DNA of 64,000 bases from Kineococcus gynurae (GTDB lineage: Bacteria; Actinomycetota; Actinomycetes; Actinomycetales; Kineococcaceae): the NCBI RefSeq assembly GCF_050871315.1, contig NZ_JBJLRE010000002.1. The stretch is one strand, 5' to 3'. Of this stretch, positions 8,248 to 16,200 are shown piece by piece. The notes under the pieces are model-generated. The model worked only from the letters and a program-made list of their open reading frames with translations, made no database searches and had not been told where the DNA came from. The first letter of the stretch is position 1, and each line of letters opens with the position of its first letter. Position numbers and translations under genes: made by a program.

Positions 8248-8266
8248 AAAGTGATACGGAAAGTGA
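8248..8266. promoter_or_regulatory. AAAGTGA direct repeat (12-bp period) in divergent promoter region
   Basis: AAAGTGA occurs at 8248-8254 and again at 8260-8266, exactly 12 bases apart, just upstream of the hydrolase ribosome binding site. It is an A-rich island in a GC-rich region. It could be a regulator site or part of the hydrolase promoter. No regulator gene is adjacent. Confidence 0.3.
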
Positions 8267-8336
8267 CGATCATGGCTCGCTCGGTCCCACCGTACGGGGG
8301 ATCGGGTCACCCGAGCGTGGAGCCGACAACCTTGAC

Positions 8337-9776
8337 GTGACCTTCCTGCCCCACCCGCAGCGCACCTCGGCCCCGCACCGCCCCTCGACGCCGCGCGGCC
8401 GCCGTCTCGTGACCCGGCTCGCCGCCGCGCTCGCGATCGCCGTGTCGGCCCCGGCGCTCGCCGTCGCCACCGCGGGGGCGGCCGACGCCGCCGAGGTCCT
8501 CGCCCCGGTCGTCCCGGCCGCGGTCCAGGAGCAGCAGATCCTCGCCGGGTTCAACGCGGAGCGGGCCAGGGTCGGGGCCGGCCCGGTCAGCATCGACCCG
8601 ACCCTGGACGGGGTCGCCCAGCGCTGGGCCGACGTCCTGGGCCAGGGCCCGGGGATGAAGCACAACCCCGACCTGCCCCGCCTCCTCTCCGGCTTCCCGC
8701 GCTGGGGCGAGATCGTCGCCACCGCCGACATGGGCGTGCCGGACCGCAACGGCAAGGAGAACGCGCAGCTCGCGATCACCAGCTGGCTGAACTCCCCGGC
8801 CCACAAGGCCGTCATGCTCGACGGGGGCTACAACTCCGTCGGGATCGGCATGGTCTACACCCGCACCACCGCGGGCGGCCGGGACGTCTGGCGCAGCTAC
8901 TGGGTGGCCGACTTCGGCAGCGGCCGCAGGCCCGCCGCCTTCGCCACCCTCAGCGACGGTTCGCGCAGCTACGGCAGCACCCGGGTGAAGGGTGCACTGC
9001 TCGGCGGTTACCTGGCGAGCGGGGCCGAGGGCGGTGCCCTCGGGTTCCCGGTCGGCAACGAGTACGGTCCGTTGCGCGGCGGTGGTTTCGGGCAGGCGTT
9101 CCAGGGGGGTTCGCTGTACTGGTCGCCGGCCTCCGGGGCGGCTCCGGTGCGCGGGGCCATCCGCGACCGGTGGGCCTCCCTCGGCTGGGAGAACAGTGCC
9201 CTCGGCTACCCGACCGGGGCCGAGTTCGGCGTCCGGGGCGGTGCGCTGCAGCGTTTCCAGAACGGGTCGGTGTACTTCAGCGGCGCCACCGGGGCGCAGG
9301 CCGTCCGCGGCGCGATCCTCGCCGAGTACGCCTCGTTCGGTTGGGAGCGCGGACGCCTCGGGTTCCCGACCACGTCCGAGGCGTCGGTGCCCGGCGGAGC
9401 CGTGACCCACTTCCAGGGCGGCTCCGTCTTCTGGAGCCCGGCCACCGGGGCGCACCCGGTCTGGGGTGCGGTCCGCGACCGCTGGGCCGCGCAGGGCTGG
9501 GAGTCCTCCCGGTTGGGTTTCCCGTCCTCCGACGAGTTCGGCGGGCTGCGCGGCGGGGGCGCCGGGCAGGCCTTCCGCAACGGCTTCGTCTACTGGAGCC
9601 CGGCCTCGGGGGCCCACACGCTGCGCGGGGCGATCCTGCGCGGGTGGCAGGCGCAGGGGTGGGAGACCGGTCGGCTGGGCTACCCCACGAGCGAGGAGTA
9701 CCCGGTCGCCGGCGGCGTCCGACAGGACTTCCAGGGTGGGTCGCTGACCTGGGCGGGTGGCCGCCTGATCGGGTGA
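8337..9776 (+). CDS. Secreted CAP-domain protein with five LGFP repeats
   Basis: The 479-residue protein has a basic N-terminus and a hydrophobic Ala-rich signal segment (about residues 25-50, ending AADA). A CAP/SCP-like domain follows (about 60-200: QQILAGFNAERARVG, MKHNPDL, NSPAHKAVML, YWVADFGSG). The last 280 residues hold five LGFP repeats, recognisable by LGFPVGNEY, LGYPTGAEF, LGFPTTSEA, LGFPSSDEF and LGYPTSEEY. LGFP repeats are associated with cell-wall anchoring in actinobacteria, for example in mycolyltransferases. Together this suggests an extracellular wall-bound CAP protein. GTG 8337 is the first start and lacks a clear Shine-Dalgarno; GTG 8409 would also leave a signal peptide. 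The molecular activity of bacterial CAP domains is mostly unknown. Confidence 0.85.
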   Translation: MTFLPHPQRTSAPHRPSTPRGRRLVTRLAAALAIAVSAPALAVATAGAADAAEVLAPVVPAAVQEQQILAGFNAERARVGAGPVSIDPTLDGVAQRWADVLGQGPGMKHNPDLPRLLSGFPRWGEIVATADMGVPDRNGKENAQLAITSWLNSPAHKAVMLDGGYNSVGIGMVYTRTTAGGRDVWRSYWVADFGSGRRPAAFATLSDGSRSYGSTRVKGALLGGYLASGAEGGALGFPVGNEYGPLRGGGFGQAFQGGSLYWSPASGAAPVRGAIRDRWASLGWENSALGYPTGAEFGVRGGALQRFQNGSVYFSGATGAQAVRGAILAEYASFGWERGRLGFPTTSEASVPGGAVTHFQGGSVFWSPATGAHPVWGAVRDRWAAQGWESSRLGFPSSDEFGGLRGGGAGQAFRNGFVYWSPASGAHTLRGAILRGWQAQGWETGRLGYPTSEEYPVAGGVRQDFQGGSLTWAGGRLIG

Positions 9777-9992
9777 CCCGAGCATCTCGCCGGCCGGGAC
9801 GACTGGGTGTCGGGTGGGGACTCGCTGGACTTGAGCTGGGTCCTCCCTGAAGAGTGAACGCTGGGCCCGGGGTGGGTCGCGGTGGGCATCGCTCCGGAAT
9901 TCGATAGGATGTTGTCCTCACCGAACGGCCCGGACCCCGCCGCACGGTCTTGTTGCTGACCACCAGCAGGACACGACGGGGGTACCACCCAC

Positions 9993-10397
9993 ATGCAGGA
10001 CGCCGCGCACGACCACGGCCCCGACCACCCGGCCCCGGACAGCTCCGCGGCCGAGGTCGACGCCCTGCGGGCCGAGCTCGACCAGATCAAGCGGGCCCTC
10101 CAACGACGGCCCGTCATCGACCTGGCCAAGGGCGCGATCATGGCGCTCACCGCCTGCACCGAGGACGCCGCCTTCAAGCGGCTCTCGACCGCCTCGCAGA
10201 CCCACAACGTCAAGCTCTTCGACGTGAGCTCGGCCCTGGTCGCCGACCTGACCCGCATCGCCGAGGGCCAGAGCCCGTCCGGTCATCCCGCGGTCGCCGC
10301 GGCACTGGCCCCCGCCGCCGGGGCGGGGCGGTCGGTGCGCGAGCAGGACGCCCGACCGGCCCCGCACCAGGCTCAGCCGGGCATCACGACGCTCTGA
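9993..10397 (+). CDS. Small ANTAR-domain protein (putative RNA-binding antiterminator)
   Basis: The 134-residue protein has a short N-terminal coiled segment (EVDALRAELDQIKRALQRR) followed by an ANTAR domain, about residues 40-90: VIDLAKGAIMALTACTEDAAFKRL, with the conserved A-K-G and the three-helix pattern. ANTAR domains bind paired hexaloop RNA hairpins and prevent termination. There is no receiver or GAF domain, so its signal input must come from a partner or from its own abundance. The C-terminus is Ala/Pro-rich and looks disordered. Its last 25 bases overlap the 3' end of the convergent GAF-ANTAR gene. The 216 bases before it hold no gene. Confidence 0.82.
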   Translation: MQDAAHDHGPDHPAPDSSAAEVDALRAELDQIKRALQRRPVIDLAKGAIMALTACTEDAAFKRLSTASQTHNVKLFDVSSALVADLTRIAEGQSPSGHPAVAAALAPAAGAGRSVREQDARPAPHQAQPGITTL

Positions 10398-11119
10398 TCC
10401 CGTTCCGCCAGCTCGTCGACCACGCGCTGCGCCGCGTCGTGCAGGCGCTCGCGGCGTGAGCGGGCCCCCGTCCGCAGGCGCGCGAACGCCTCGTCCGGGT
10501 GCACCTGGTGCCGCTCGGCCAGCACCCCCTTCGCCTGCTCGACGATGACCCGGCTGGTCAGCGCCGCCTGCAGCTGGGTCGCCAGCTCGTCCTGCCGGGA
10601 CGTCGAGATCGACTGCAGCACGGCCGCGGCGGCGAGCGAGGCCAGGGCCCGCACGATGGTCTGGTCGCACTCCGCCCACGCGCCCTCGCGGTCGCGGAAG
10701 AGGTTGAGGGCGCCGATGCGTCGCTCCCCGACGATCAGCGGGACGGTGAGGACCGCGCGGGCGCCGTGCTGCTCGGCGGCCTGAGCGAACCGGGGCCAGC
10801 GCCGGGCGATCTCGGCGGCGGAGTCGACGGCCAGCGCCCGGCCCGAGGCGACGGCCTCGATGCACGGCCCCTCGTCGGCCTGCAGCTGGAACAGCTCCAA
10901 CCGGCTGGACAGCGGCGAGGAGGCGGCCAGCAGCTGCAACCCCTCCCCGGCCCGTTCGACCAGCATCCCGGCCGCCGAGGCGGCGACCAGGTCGCAGCTG
11001 TGACCGACCACGAGCTCGGCCACCTCCAACGGTTCGCCGCCGAGGGCCAGCACCTCGGCGACCTCGGCGACGGCGTCGGCGAGCTTCTGGACGGCTGAGA
11101 CCTCCAGGAACGGGTCCAT
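10373..11119 (-). CDS. GAF-ANTAR domain transcription antitermination regulator
   Basis: The 248-residue protein has a GAF domain at about residues 15-165 (GPCIEAVASGRALAVD, VLTVPLIVGERRIGALNLF are typical) and a C-terminal ANTAR domain (LQAALTSRVIVEQAKGVLAERHQVHPDEAFARLR). The family senses a small ligand or redox state through GAF and acts on RNA leader hairpins through ANTAR. ATG 11119 has GAGAGGGG 5 bases upstream; an open frame to 11329 is upstream read-through. It converges on, and overlaps, the other ANTAR gene and is divergent from the DUF6328 gene. The ligand is unknown. Confidence 0.88.
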   Translation of the reverse strand: MDPFLEVSAVQKLADAVAEVAEVLALGGEPLEVAELVVGHSCDLVAASAAGMLVERAGEGLQLLAASSPLSSRLELFQLQADEGPCIEAVASGRALAVDSAAEIARRWPRFAQAAEQHGARAVLTVPLIVGERRIGALNLFRDREGAWAECDQTIVRALASLAAAAVLQSISTSRQDELATQLQAALTSRVIVEQAKGVLAERHQVHPDEAFARLRTGARSRRERLHDAAQRVVDELAERDQSVVMPG

Positions 11120-11274
11120 GGGTGCCCCTCTCTCGAATCTTCCTGTGGTGCAACCCGACACGCCTGCTTCTCCGCCGTCCCCGGGTCCTGCCCCTACCTT
11201 GCCACCGCCGGGCCGGGACCGTCCTACGACCCCGCCCGGCGGGGTCCGGGACCGGGGCGGGGGAGAGTGGGGTG

Positions 11275-11880
11275 GTGCCCGCCCCGCCGCCGCCCGTTCC
11301 GGGCCCACCGCCGCCACCGCCGACGTCACCGGTCGACCCGCCGGGGGGCGCGGCCCTGCGCAACGAGACCCCGACGGAACGCCTCGACCGCAACTGGATC
11401 GAGCTGCTGCAGGAGCTGCGGGTGGTGCAGACCGGTGTGCAGCTGCTCACCGGTTTCCTCATGACGCTGCCGTTCCAGACCCGCTTCGCCGAGCTGACCG
11501 GGTTCCAGCGCGGTCTCTACGCCGGGGTGCTGCTGCTGTCGGTGACCGCCGTGGTGCTGTTCATCGCCCCCGTGGGCTTCCACCGGGCCCTGTTCCGGAT
11601 GCGGTCCAAGGCCCGGTTGGTCGAGGTGGGCAACCGGTTCGCCAAGGCCGGGCTGGCGACGGTCGGGCTGGTCGTGAGCGGCGGGGTGGTCCTCGTCGTC
11701 GACGTCGCGCTCGGGCGGGTCGCCGCCGTGCTCGCCGGGGGTGCCGTCGGCCTGCTCGTGCTGCTCAGCTGGTACGTGCTGCCGCAGCGGGCCCTGCAGG
11801 CGGTCCGGTCGGGCCGCCCCGCCCCGGCCGGTCCTCACCCGGCGGAGGACCCCGACCCGTCCTCCGACCCCTCGCGCTGA
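11275..11880 (+). CDS. DUF6328-family membrane protein
   Basis: The protein (about 201 residues) begins with a Pro-rich cytoplasmic tail, then the family signature ETPTERLDRNWIELLQELRV at about residues 29-48, then four hydrophobic helices (VQLLTGFLMTLPF, LYAGVLLLSVTAVVLFIAP, LATVGLVVSGGVVLVVDVAL, VLAGGAVGLLVLLSWYVLP). I chose GTG 11275, with GGGAGAG about 7 bases upstream; GTG 11272 is equally open. The function of the family is unknown. Its last 46 bases lie antisense to the end of the convergent TPP-enzyme gene. Confidence 0.78.
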   Translation: MPAPPPPVPGPPPPPPTSPVDPPGGAALRNETPTERLDRNWIELLQELRVVQTGVQLLTGFLMTLPFQTRFAELTGFQRGLYAGVLLLSVTAVVLFIAPVGFHRALFRMRSKARLVEVGNRFAKAGLATVGLVVSGGVVLVVDVALGRVAAVLAGGAVGLLVLLSWYVLPQRALQAVRSGRPAPAGPHPAEDPDPSSDPSR

Positions 11881-13694
11881 CGGCCCCACCGCCGGGTCAG
11901 CGCCCGGGCCGCGGCGCCCACGGTCTCGCGGGCCCCCTCGAGGACGATGTGCCCGGCCGCCGGGTCCCCCTTCAGCTGCGAGGCCAGGGTGGCCAGGACC
12001 TGCTCCTTGCTGACGTGCGGGGGGATCATCGGCACCGTGGGGTCGACGACCGCGTCGATCACGGTGGGGCGACGGGCCGCGAAGGCCTCGTCGAGGACGG
12101 CGGTGACGTCCCCGGGGGAGTCGAGGCGGCGCCCGCCCAGCCCGAGCAGGCCGGCGTAGTCGGCGTAGGGGAGGTCGGGGACGTCCATGGCGGCGTCGAA
12201 GGGGACCTCGCCCTGCACGGCCCGGGCCTCCCAGGCGACGAAGGACAGGTCCCGGTTGTTCAGCACCAGCACCACGAAGCGGGGATCGGCCCAGGTGCGC
12301 CACCGCTGCGCGACGGTGACCAGTTCGTTGATCCCGTTCATCTGCATCGCCCCGTCACCCACCATCGCCAGCACCGGGCGGTCGGGATGGGCCTGCTTGG
12401 CGGCCAGGGCGTAGGGCATGCCCCCGCCCATCGAGAGCAGCGTCCCCGACAGCGACGCGAGCTGGCCGGGACGCAGGTCGAGGTCGCGGGCGAACCAGCT
12501 GGTGACCGTCCCGCAGTCCACCGCCACCAGGTGGTCGTCGTCGAGCCGCGGGGAGATCTCGCGCACCACGAGTTCGGGGTTCAGCGGGTCCGCGGCCGCC
12601 TCGGCGCGTTCGCGACCCCACTCGTCCCAGACGGTGTTCCAGCGGGCGACGTCCTCGCGCCACCCCGGGTCCGGTTCGGCACCCTCCAGCAACGGCAGCA
12701 GCGCGGCCAGGGTGAGGGCCGCGTCCCCGACGAGGTTGACCTCGGTCGGGTAGCGCAGGCCGCAGCGGGTCCCGTCGACGTCGATCTGCACCGCACGGGC
12801 CTGCCCGGGGGCGGGGTAGTACTCGCTGTAGGGCATGGTCGTGCCCACCAGGAGCAGCACGTCGCAGCCGCGCATGAGCTCGTAGCTCGGCCGGGTCCCG
12901 AGCAGGCCGATGGCCCCCGTCACCCACGGCAGCCGGTCGTCGAGGATCGTCTTGCCCAGCAACGCCTTCGCGACCCCGGCGCCCAACGCGTCGGCCACCG
13001 CGGTGAGTTCCTCGGTGGCCCCGGCCGCTCCCACGCCGGCCAGGATCGCGACCCGGCGTCCCGACCGCAGCAGGTCGGCCGCGTCCCGGAGGTGCGTCTC
13101 CCGCGGGACGTTCGGGGGACTGCTGGGAACCGCCGACGTGTGCGTCCAGCCGTGACCCTCGGGGACGGTCGTGACCGCGTCGGCCTCCTGCACGTCGGAG
13201 GGCAGGACGATCGCGGTCACCGTCCTCCGGTCCAGCGCGAACCGGGCGGCCCGGTCCACCACGTGCTGGAGCTGGCCGGGCGAGGTGACCTGGAAGACGA
13301 ACTCCCCGGCGACGTCGGAGAACAACCGGACGAGGTCGAGTTCCTGGTAGTAGGAGGTGCCGAGCGCGGTGGTCGCCGTCTGCCCCAGCACGGCCACCAC
13401 CGGCACGTGGTCGAGCTTCGCGTCGTAGAGCCCGTTGAGGGCGTGCACCGCACCGGGTCCGGACGTCACGACGCACACGCCCAGCGGGGAGCCGCCGAAG
13501 TTCACGTCGGCGGTTGCCGCGAAACCCGCCGTCTCCTCGTGGCGCACCTGCACGAACTCGGCCTCGCCGCGTTCCTGCGCCCGGCCGACGGCGGAGATCA
13601 CCCCGCCGATCCCGTCACCGGGGTAGCCGTAGAAACGTCGCGCCCCCCAGGTCGCGAGGCGGGAGACGAGGTGGTCACCGACGGTGGAACTCAT
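11835..13694 (-). CDS. Thiamine-pyrophosphate-dependent enzyme (pyruvate oxidase/dehydrogenase-like)
   Basis: The 619-residue protein has the three-domain layout of acetolactate synthase and pyruvate oxidase relatives. The N-terminal pyrimidine-binding domain carries the cofactor-activating Glu in VRHEETAGFAA, a central domain (about 190-340) contains LAGVGAAG, and the C-terminal pyrophosphate domain has the GDG...NN motif (MVGDGAMQMNGI ... LVLNNRDLSF). The arrangement resembles PoxB (pyruvate to acetate, coupled to quinone), and many actinobacterial homologues are annotated only as TPP-requiring enzymes. The C-terminal 40 residues are polar and may be a membrane- or regulator-contacting tail. 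The gene stands alone on the minus strand, its 3' end overlapping the DUF6328 gene. Confidence 0.85.
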   Translation of the reverse strand: MSSTVGDHLVSRLATWGARRFYGYPGDGIGGVISAVGRAQERGEAEFVQVRHEETAGFAATADVNFGGSPLGVCVVTSGPGAVHALNGLYDAKLDHVPVVAVLGQTATTALGTSYYQELDLVRLFSDVAGEFVFQVTSPGQLQHVVDRAARFALDRRTVTAIVLPSDVQEADAVTTVPEGHGWTHTSAVPSSPPNVPRETHLRDAADLLRSGRRVAILAGVGAAGATEELTAVADALGAGVAKALLGKTILDDRLPWVTGAIGLLGTRPSYELMRGCDVLLLVGTTMPYSEYYPAPGQARAVQIDVDGTRCGLRYPTEVNLVGDAALTLAALLPLLEGAEPDPGWREDVARWNTVWDEWGRERAEAAADPLNPELVVREISPRLDDDHLVAVDCGTVTSWFARDLDLRPGQLASLSGTLLSMGGGMPYALAAKQAHPDRPVLAMVGDGAMQMNGINELVTVAQRWRTWADPRFVVLVLNNRDLSFVAWEARAVQGEVPFDAAMDVPDLPYADYAGLLGLGGRRLDSPGDVTAVLDEAFAARRPTVIDAVVDPTVPMIPPHVSKEQVLATLASQLKGDPAAGHIVLEGARETVGAAARALTRRWGRQREGSEDGSGSSAG

Positions 13695-13763
13695 GGGGCC
13701 ACTGTCCGGGCCCGGCCCCCGGCCCGCGCGGTGAGTTCCGCGCGGACCGTCCGGGGTGGGGTG

Positions 13764-14105
13764 TCAGTCCTGCGGGCCGCGGGTGGAGTGCTGGTCGCCC
13801 AGGACCTCGGTCCCGTCCCCGCTCTTGCCGCCCGCGCCACCGTCGCGGCGTTCGGCGATCTTCTCGCCCACGGTCTCCTTGACCGCCCCGGCGGCCTGGC
13901 CGACCTGCTCCTTGGCCTTGGCCCCGGCCTGCCGCGCGAGGTCGGCGGCGCGGTCCTCGGCGGCGTCGACCCGCTTCTGCACCGAGGGGTTGCCCCACAA
14001 CCGGCCCGCCGCGTCGACGATCTGCTCGTAGCGCTCCCGCCCCGCCCGGGCGCCGAGCACGTACCCGGTGGCGCCGGCGACGAGGACGATGATCTTGCCG
14101 CGCAT
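13764..14105 (-). CDS. Small YtxH-like protein
   Basis: The 113-residue protein has one N-terminal hydrophobic segment followed by the actinobacterial YtxH-like signature GYVLGARAGRERYEQI (about residues 14-29). A highly charged Ala/Lys/Glu/Gln-rich helix-forming region follows (VQKRVDAAEDRAADLARQAGAKAKEQ) and the tail is polar. Such proteins resemble general-stress and desiccation proteins, but their function is not established. It lies between the TPP-enzyme and EgtE-like genes, all on the minus strand. Confidence 0.7.
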   Translation of the reverse strand: MRGKIIVLVAGATGYVLGARAGRERYEQIVDAAGRLWGNPSVQKRVDAAEDRAADLARQAGAKAKEQVGQAAGAVKETVGEKIAERRDGGAGGKSGDGTEVLGDQHSTRGPQD

Positions 14106-14160
14106 GGTTCTTGCCTCTCCTCGTGCTGCGGACCCGCAGGTCCCGGTCGTCCGATCCCGG

Positions 14161-15309
14161 TCACTGTGGCAGCGACTCCGCGAGGTCGCCCGTCGGCGGG
14201 TCGAGCAGCAGGGCGCGCACCCGGGCCAGGTCGGCCTCGGTGACGTCGAGGTGCGGGCTGACCCGCAGGACGTCCGCGGTCATCTCCTCGCTGCGCTCCC
14301 GCCCGGCCGCGGTCACCAGGACGCCGTGCGCGGCCAGCCGGGCGACGCTCGCCGTGACGTCGGGCGGGACCGCGCCGCGCGGGCGCAGCGTCGTCGTGGC
14401 GCCCGGGGCCGTGGTGCCCTCCGGCCCGGCCTCGACCACGTCCCAGGCGGGCAGGTCGCGCAGCACCGCCCGGGTGCGGGCCCCGACGGCCGCGAGCCCG
14501 GCGACGACGTCCGCGGGACCGAGGTCGTGCAGCTCCGCCACGGCGTGGGCGAATCCGACCCGGCCGGCGTGATGTGCCTCGAACGGTTCCATCCGGGGCG
14601 CCAGGGCCGCGAAGCGGCCCCGCAGGGCGCAGAAGCCGACCCCGCGGGGTCCGGTCAGCCACTTGCGCGAGGTGCCGTAGACGACGTCGGCGGCCGCCGC
14701 CGCGCGGGTGTCGACGTGGGCGAAGGCCTGGGCCGCGTCCACGACGGTGGGCAGCCCGTGGTCGCGGGCGACGGCGAGCAGGGCTCCGACGTCCTGCACG
14801 GTGCCGACGTGGGAGCCGACCCAGGTGAGGTGCACGAAGGCGGGCCGTCCGGCACGGAGCTCGCGGCGCAGGGCCGCGTCGAACTCCTCGGGGTCGATCC
14901 GGGGACCGCTCCCGACCACCCGGTCGCGGACCCCGGCCGCGCGCCACGCCGCGCTGTTCGGCGCGTACTCGCCCCGCACCCGCAGCACGCCCGCCCGACG
15001 CGCCTCCGCGGTCGGGAGCAGCAGGGCGACCAGGCGGTTCAGCGCGTCACCCGCGGAGTGGGTGAAGGCCAGGGCGGCCCCGGCCTGCCCGCCCAGCAGG
15101 TCCAGCGTCTGCGCCCGGCCCCGGTCGAGGACCCCGGCCGCGCGGGCGAGGGCGGGTGCGGCCCCGTGGACCGTCTCGGCCACCGTGTGCGCGTGCACCG
15201 CGGCCAGCACCGCGCGCGAGGAGCGACCGGCGGCGGCGGAGTCGAGGTGGACCCCGGCCGGGGGCACCCGGGCGTCGCGGAACCGGCGGGCCGTGGTCGC
15301 GGCGGCCAC
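14161..15309 (-). CDS. egtE: Class V PLP enzyme, EgtE-like (ergothioneine biosynthesis)
   Basis: The protein is a fold-type I class V aminotransferase/desulfurase. Visible features are LHLDSAA-type N-terminus (VHLDSAAAGRSS), VVDAAQAFAHVD with the PLP-ring Asp, and SRKWLTGPRGVGF with the Schiff-base Lys. These match the pattern I know for EgtE, the C-S lyase that releases ergothioneine from its cysteine-sulfoxide conjugate. The start is uncertain. GTG 15309 gives 382 residues, close to the usual length, and places an N-terminal RFRDAR segment where EgtE proteins have theirs. GTG 15417 would add 36 residues of Asp-Pro-His repeats encoded by a 12-bp tandem array and would leave only 32 bases to the divergent repressor gene. 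egtA-D are not in this window. A generic cysteine desulfurase-like role is the alternative. Confidence 0.7.
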   Translation of the reverse strand: MAAATTARRFRDARVPPAGVHLDSAAAGRSSRAVLAAVHAHTVAETVHGAAPALARAAGVLDRGRAQTLDLLGGQAGAALAFTHSAGDALNRLVALLLPTAEARRAGVLRVRGEYAPNSAAWRAAGVRDRVVGSGPRIDPEEFDAALRRELRAGRPAFVHLTWVGSHVGTVQDVGALLAVARDHGLPTVVDAAQAFAHVDTRAAAAADVVYGTSRKWLTGPRGVGFCALRGRFAALAPRMEPFEAHHAGRVGFAHAVAELHDLGPADVVAGLAAVGARTRAVLRDLPAWDVVEAGPEGTTAPGATTTLRPRGAVPPDVTASVARLAAHGVLVTAAGRERSEEMTADVLRVSPHLDVTEADLARVRALLLDPPTGDLAESLPQ

Positions 15310-15381
15310 GTCGTGGGGGTCGTCGTGGGGGTCGGCGTGGGGGTCGTCGTGGGGGTCGGCGTGGGGGTCGGCGTGGGGGTC
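15310..15381. repeat. 12-bp tandem repeat, six units, between egtE-like and DtxR-type genes
   Basis: Six contiguous units of GKCGTGGGGGTC (second base T or G) start at 15310, 15322, 15334, 15346, 15358 and 15370, and a degenerate seventh runs to 15393. If the longer egtE-like start is real, the array encodes alternating DPHA/DPHD on the minus strand. Otherwise it lies in the divergent control region, 69-140 bases before the repressor start. Confidence 0.85.
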
Positions 15382-15449
15382 GGCGAGGGGCGGCGGGTCG
15401 GAGGGGTCGCGGCGCACCCGAGCAGTCCAGCACCTGGCAAGCTGATCCG

Positions 15450-16157
15450 GTGACCCCGACCTCGCGTCGTCCCCCCGCCGCGCCCGGGCGAGCCGTCCAG
15501 CCCGCGGCGGAGGACTGCCTCAAGGCCGTCTACGCGGCCGGGGAGTGGTCCTCCGACAAGGTGACCCTGTCGATGCTGGCCCGCCAGCTCGGCGTGAGCC
15601 CGTCCACGGCCTCGGAGGCGGTGCGGAAGCTGACCGACGCGGGCCTCCTGGAGCACGAGCGCTACGGCGGGGTGGCGTTGACCGAGGACGGCCGTCGCCA
15701 CGCCCTCGCCGTCGTGCGCCGGCACCGGCTGCTCGAGACGTTCCTGGTCACCGACCTGGGCTACGCCTGGGACGAGGTGCACGAGGAGGCGGAGGTGCTG
15801 GAGCACGCCGTCTCCGAGCGGTTCCTCGCGGCCCTCGACGATCGGCTCGGGCACCCCGAACGCGACCCGCACGGTGACCCCATCCCGCGCCAGGACGGCT
15901 CGGTGCCGCAGCCGGGCGCGCACTCCCTGGCCGACGTCCCGGTCGGCTCGGCCGGGGTGGTCGCCCGCATCTCCGACGCCGACCCGGAGGTGCTGCGGTA
16001 CTTCGCCGAGCTGGGGCTGGGGTTGGACGTGCGGTTGGACGTGCTGCGGCGGCGGGAGTTCGCCGGGACCACCGTCGTGCGGATCGGCGGTGGTGACGAG
16101 GTGGACCTCGGTGACCCGGCGGTGGCCTCGGTCTGGGTCCTGCCGGCCGGTCACTGA
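15450..16157 (+). CDS. DtxR/MntR-family metal-dependent transcriptional repressor (probably manganese type)
   Basis: The 235-residue protein has an N-terminal winged helix (KVTLSMLARQLGVSPSTASEAVRKL), a metal-binding dimerisation domain (about 80-145, with RHRLLETFL and GHPERDPHGDPIP) and a C-terminal SH3-like/FeoA-like domain (about 155-235, VPVGSAGVVARI). In iron-type DtxR/IdeR the metal-site motif is Cys-x-x-Glu-His; here it is Glu115-x-x-Glu118-His119, the arrangement of manganese-responsive MntR. That is a visible substitution; metal choice is inference. The start is GTG 15450. It is divergent from the EgtE-like gene with the 12-bp repeat array between them, and 43 bases upstream of a PfkB kinase gene. 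Confidence 0.87.
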   Translation: MTPTSRRPPAAPGRAVQPAAEDCLKAVYAAGEWSSDKVTLSMLARQLGVSPSTASEAVRKLTDAGLLEHERYGGVALTEDGRRHALAVVRRHRLLETFLVTDLGYAWDEVHEEAEVLEHAVSERFLAALDDRLGHPERDPHGDPIPRQDGSVPQPGAHSLADVPVGSAGVVARISDADPEVLRYFAELGLGLDVRLDVLRRREFAGTTVVRIGGGDEVDLGDPAVASVWVLPAGH

Positions 16158-16200
16158 GGAACGGGTGCCGGTGGCGCCCGTGGTGAGGGAGGAGAGCGGG

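Noticed and set aside
9905..9910. TAGGAT as a -10 element for the small ANTAR gene
   Set aside because: It resembles a -10, but no convincing -35 lies 16-18 bases upstream, so I did not list it as a feature.
15310..15393. The 12-bp repeats as a CRISPR array
   Set aside because: The units are contiguous without unique spacers and are only 12 bases long; no cas gene is near.
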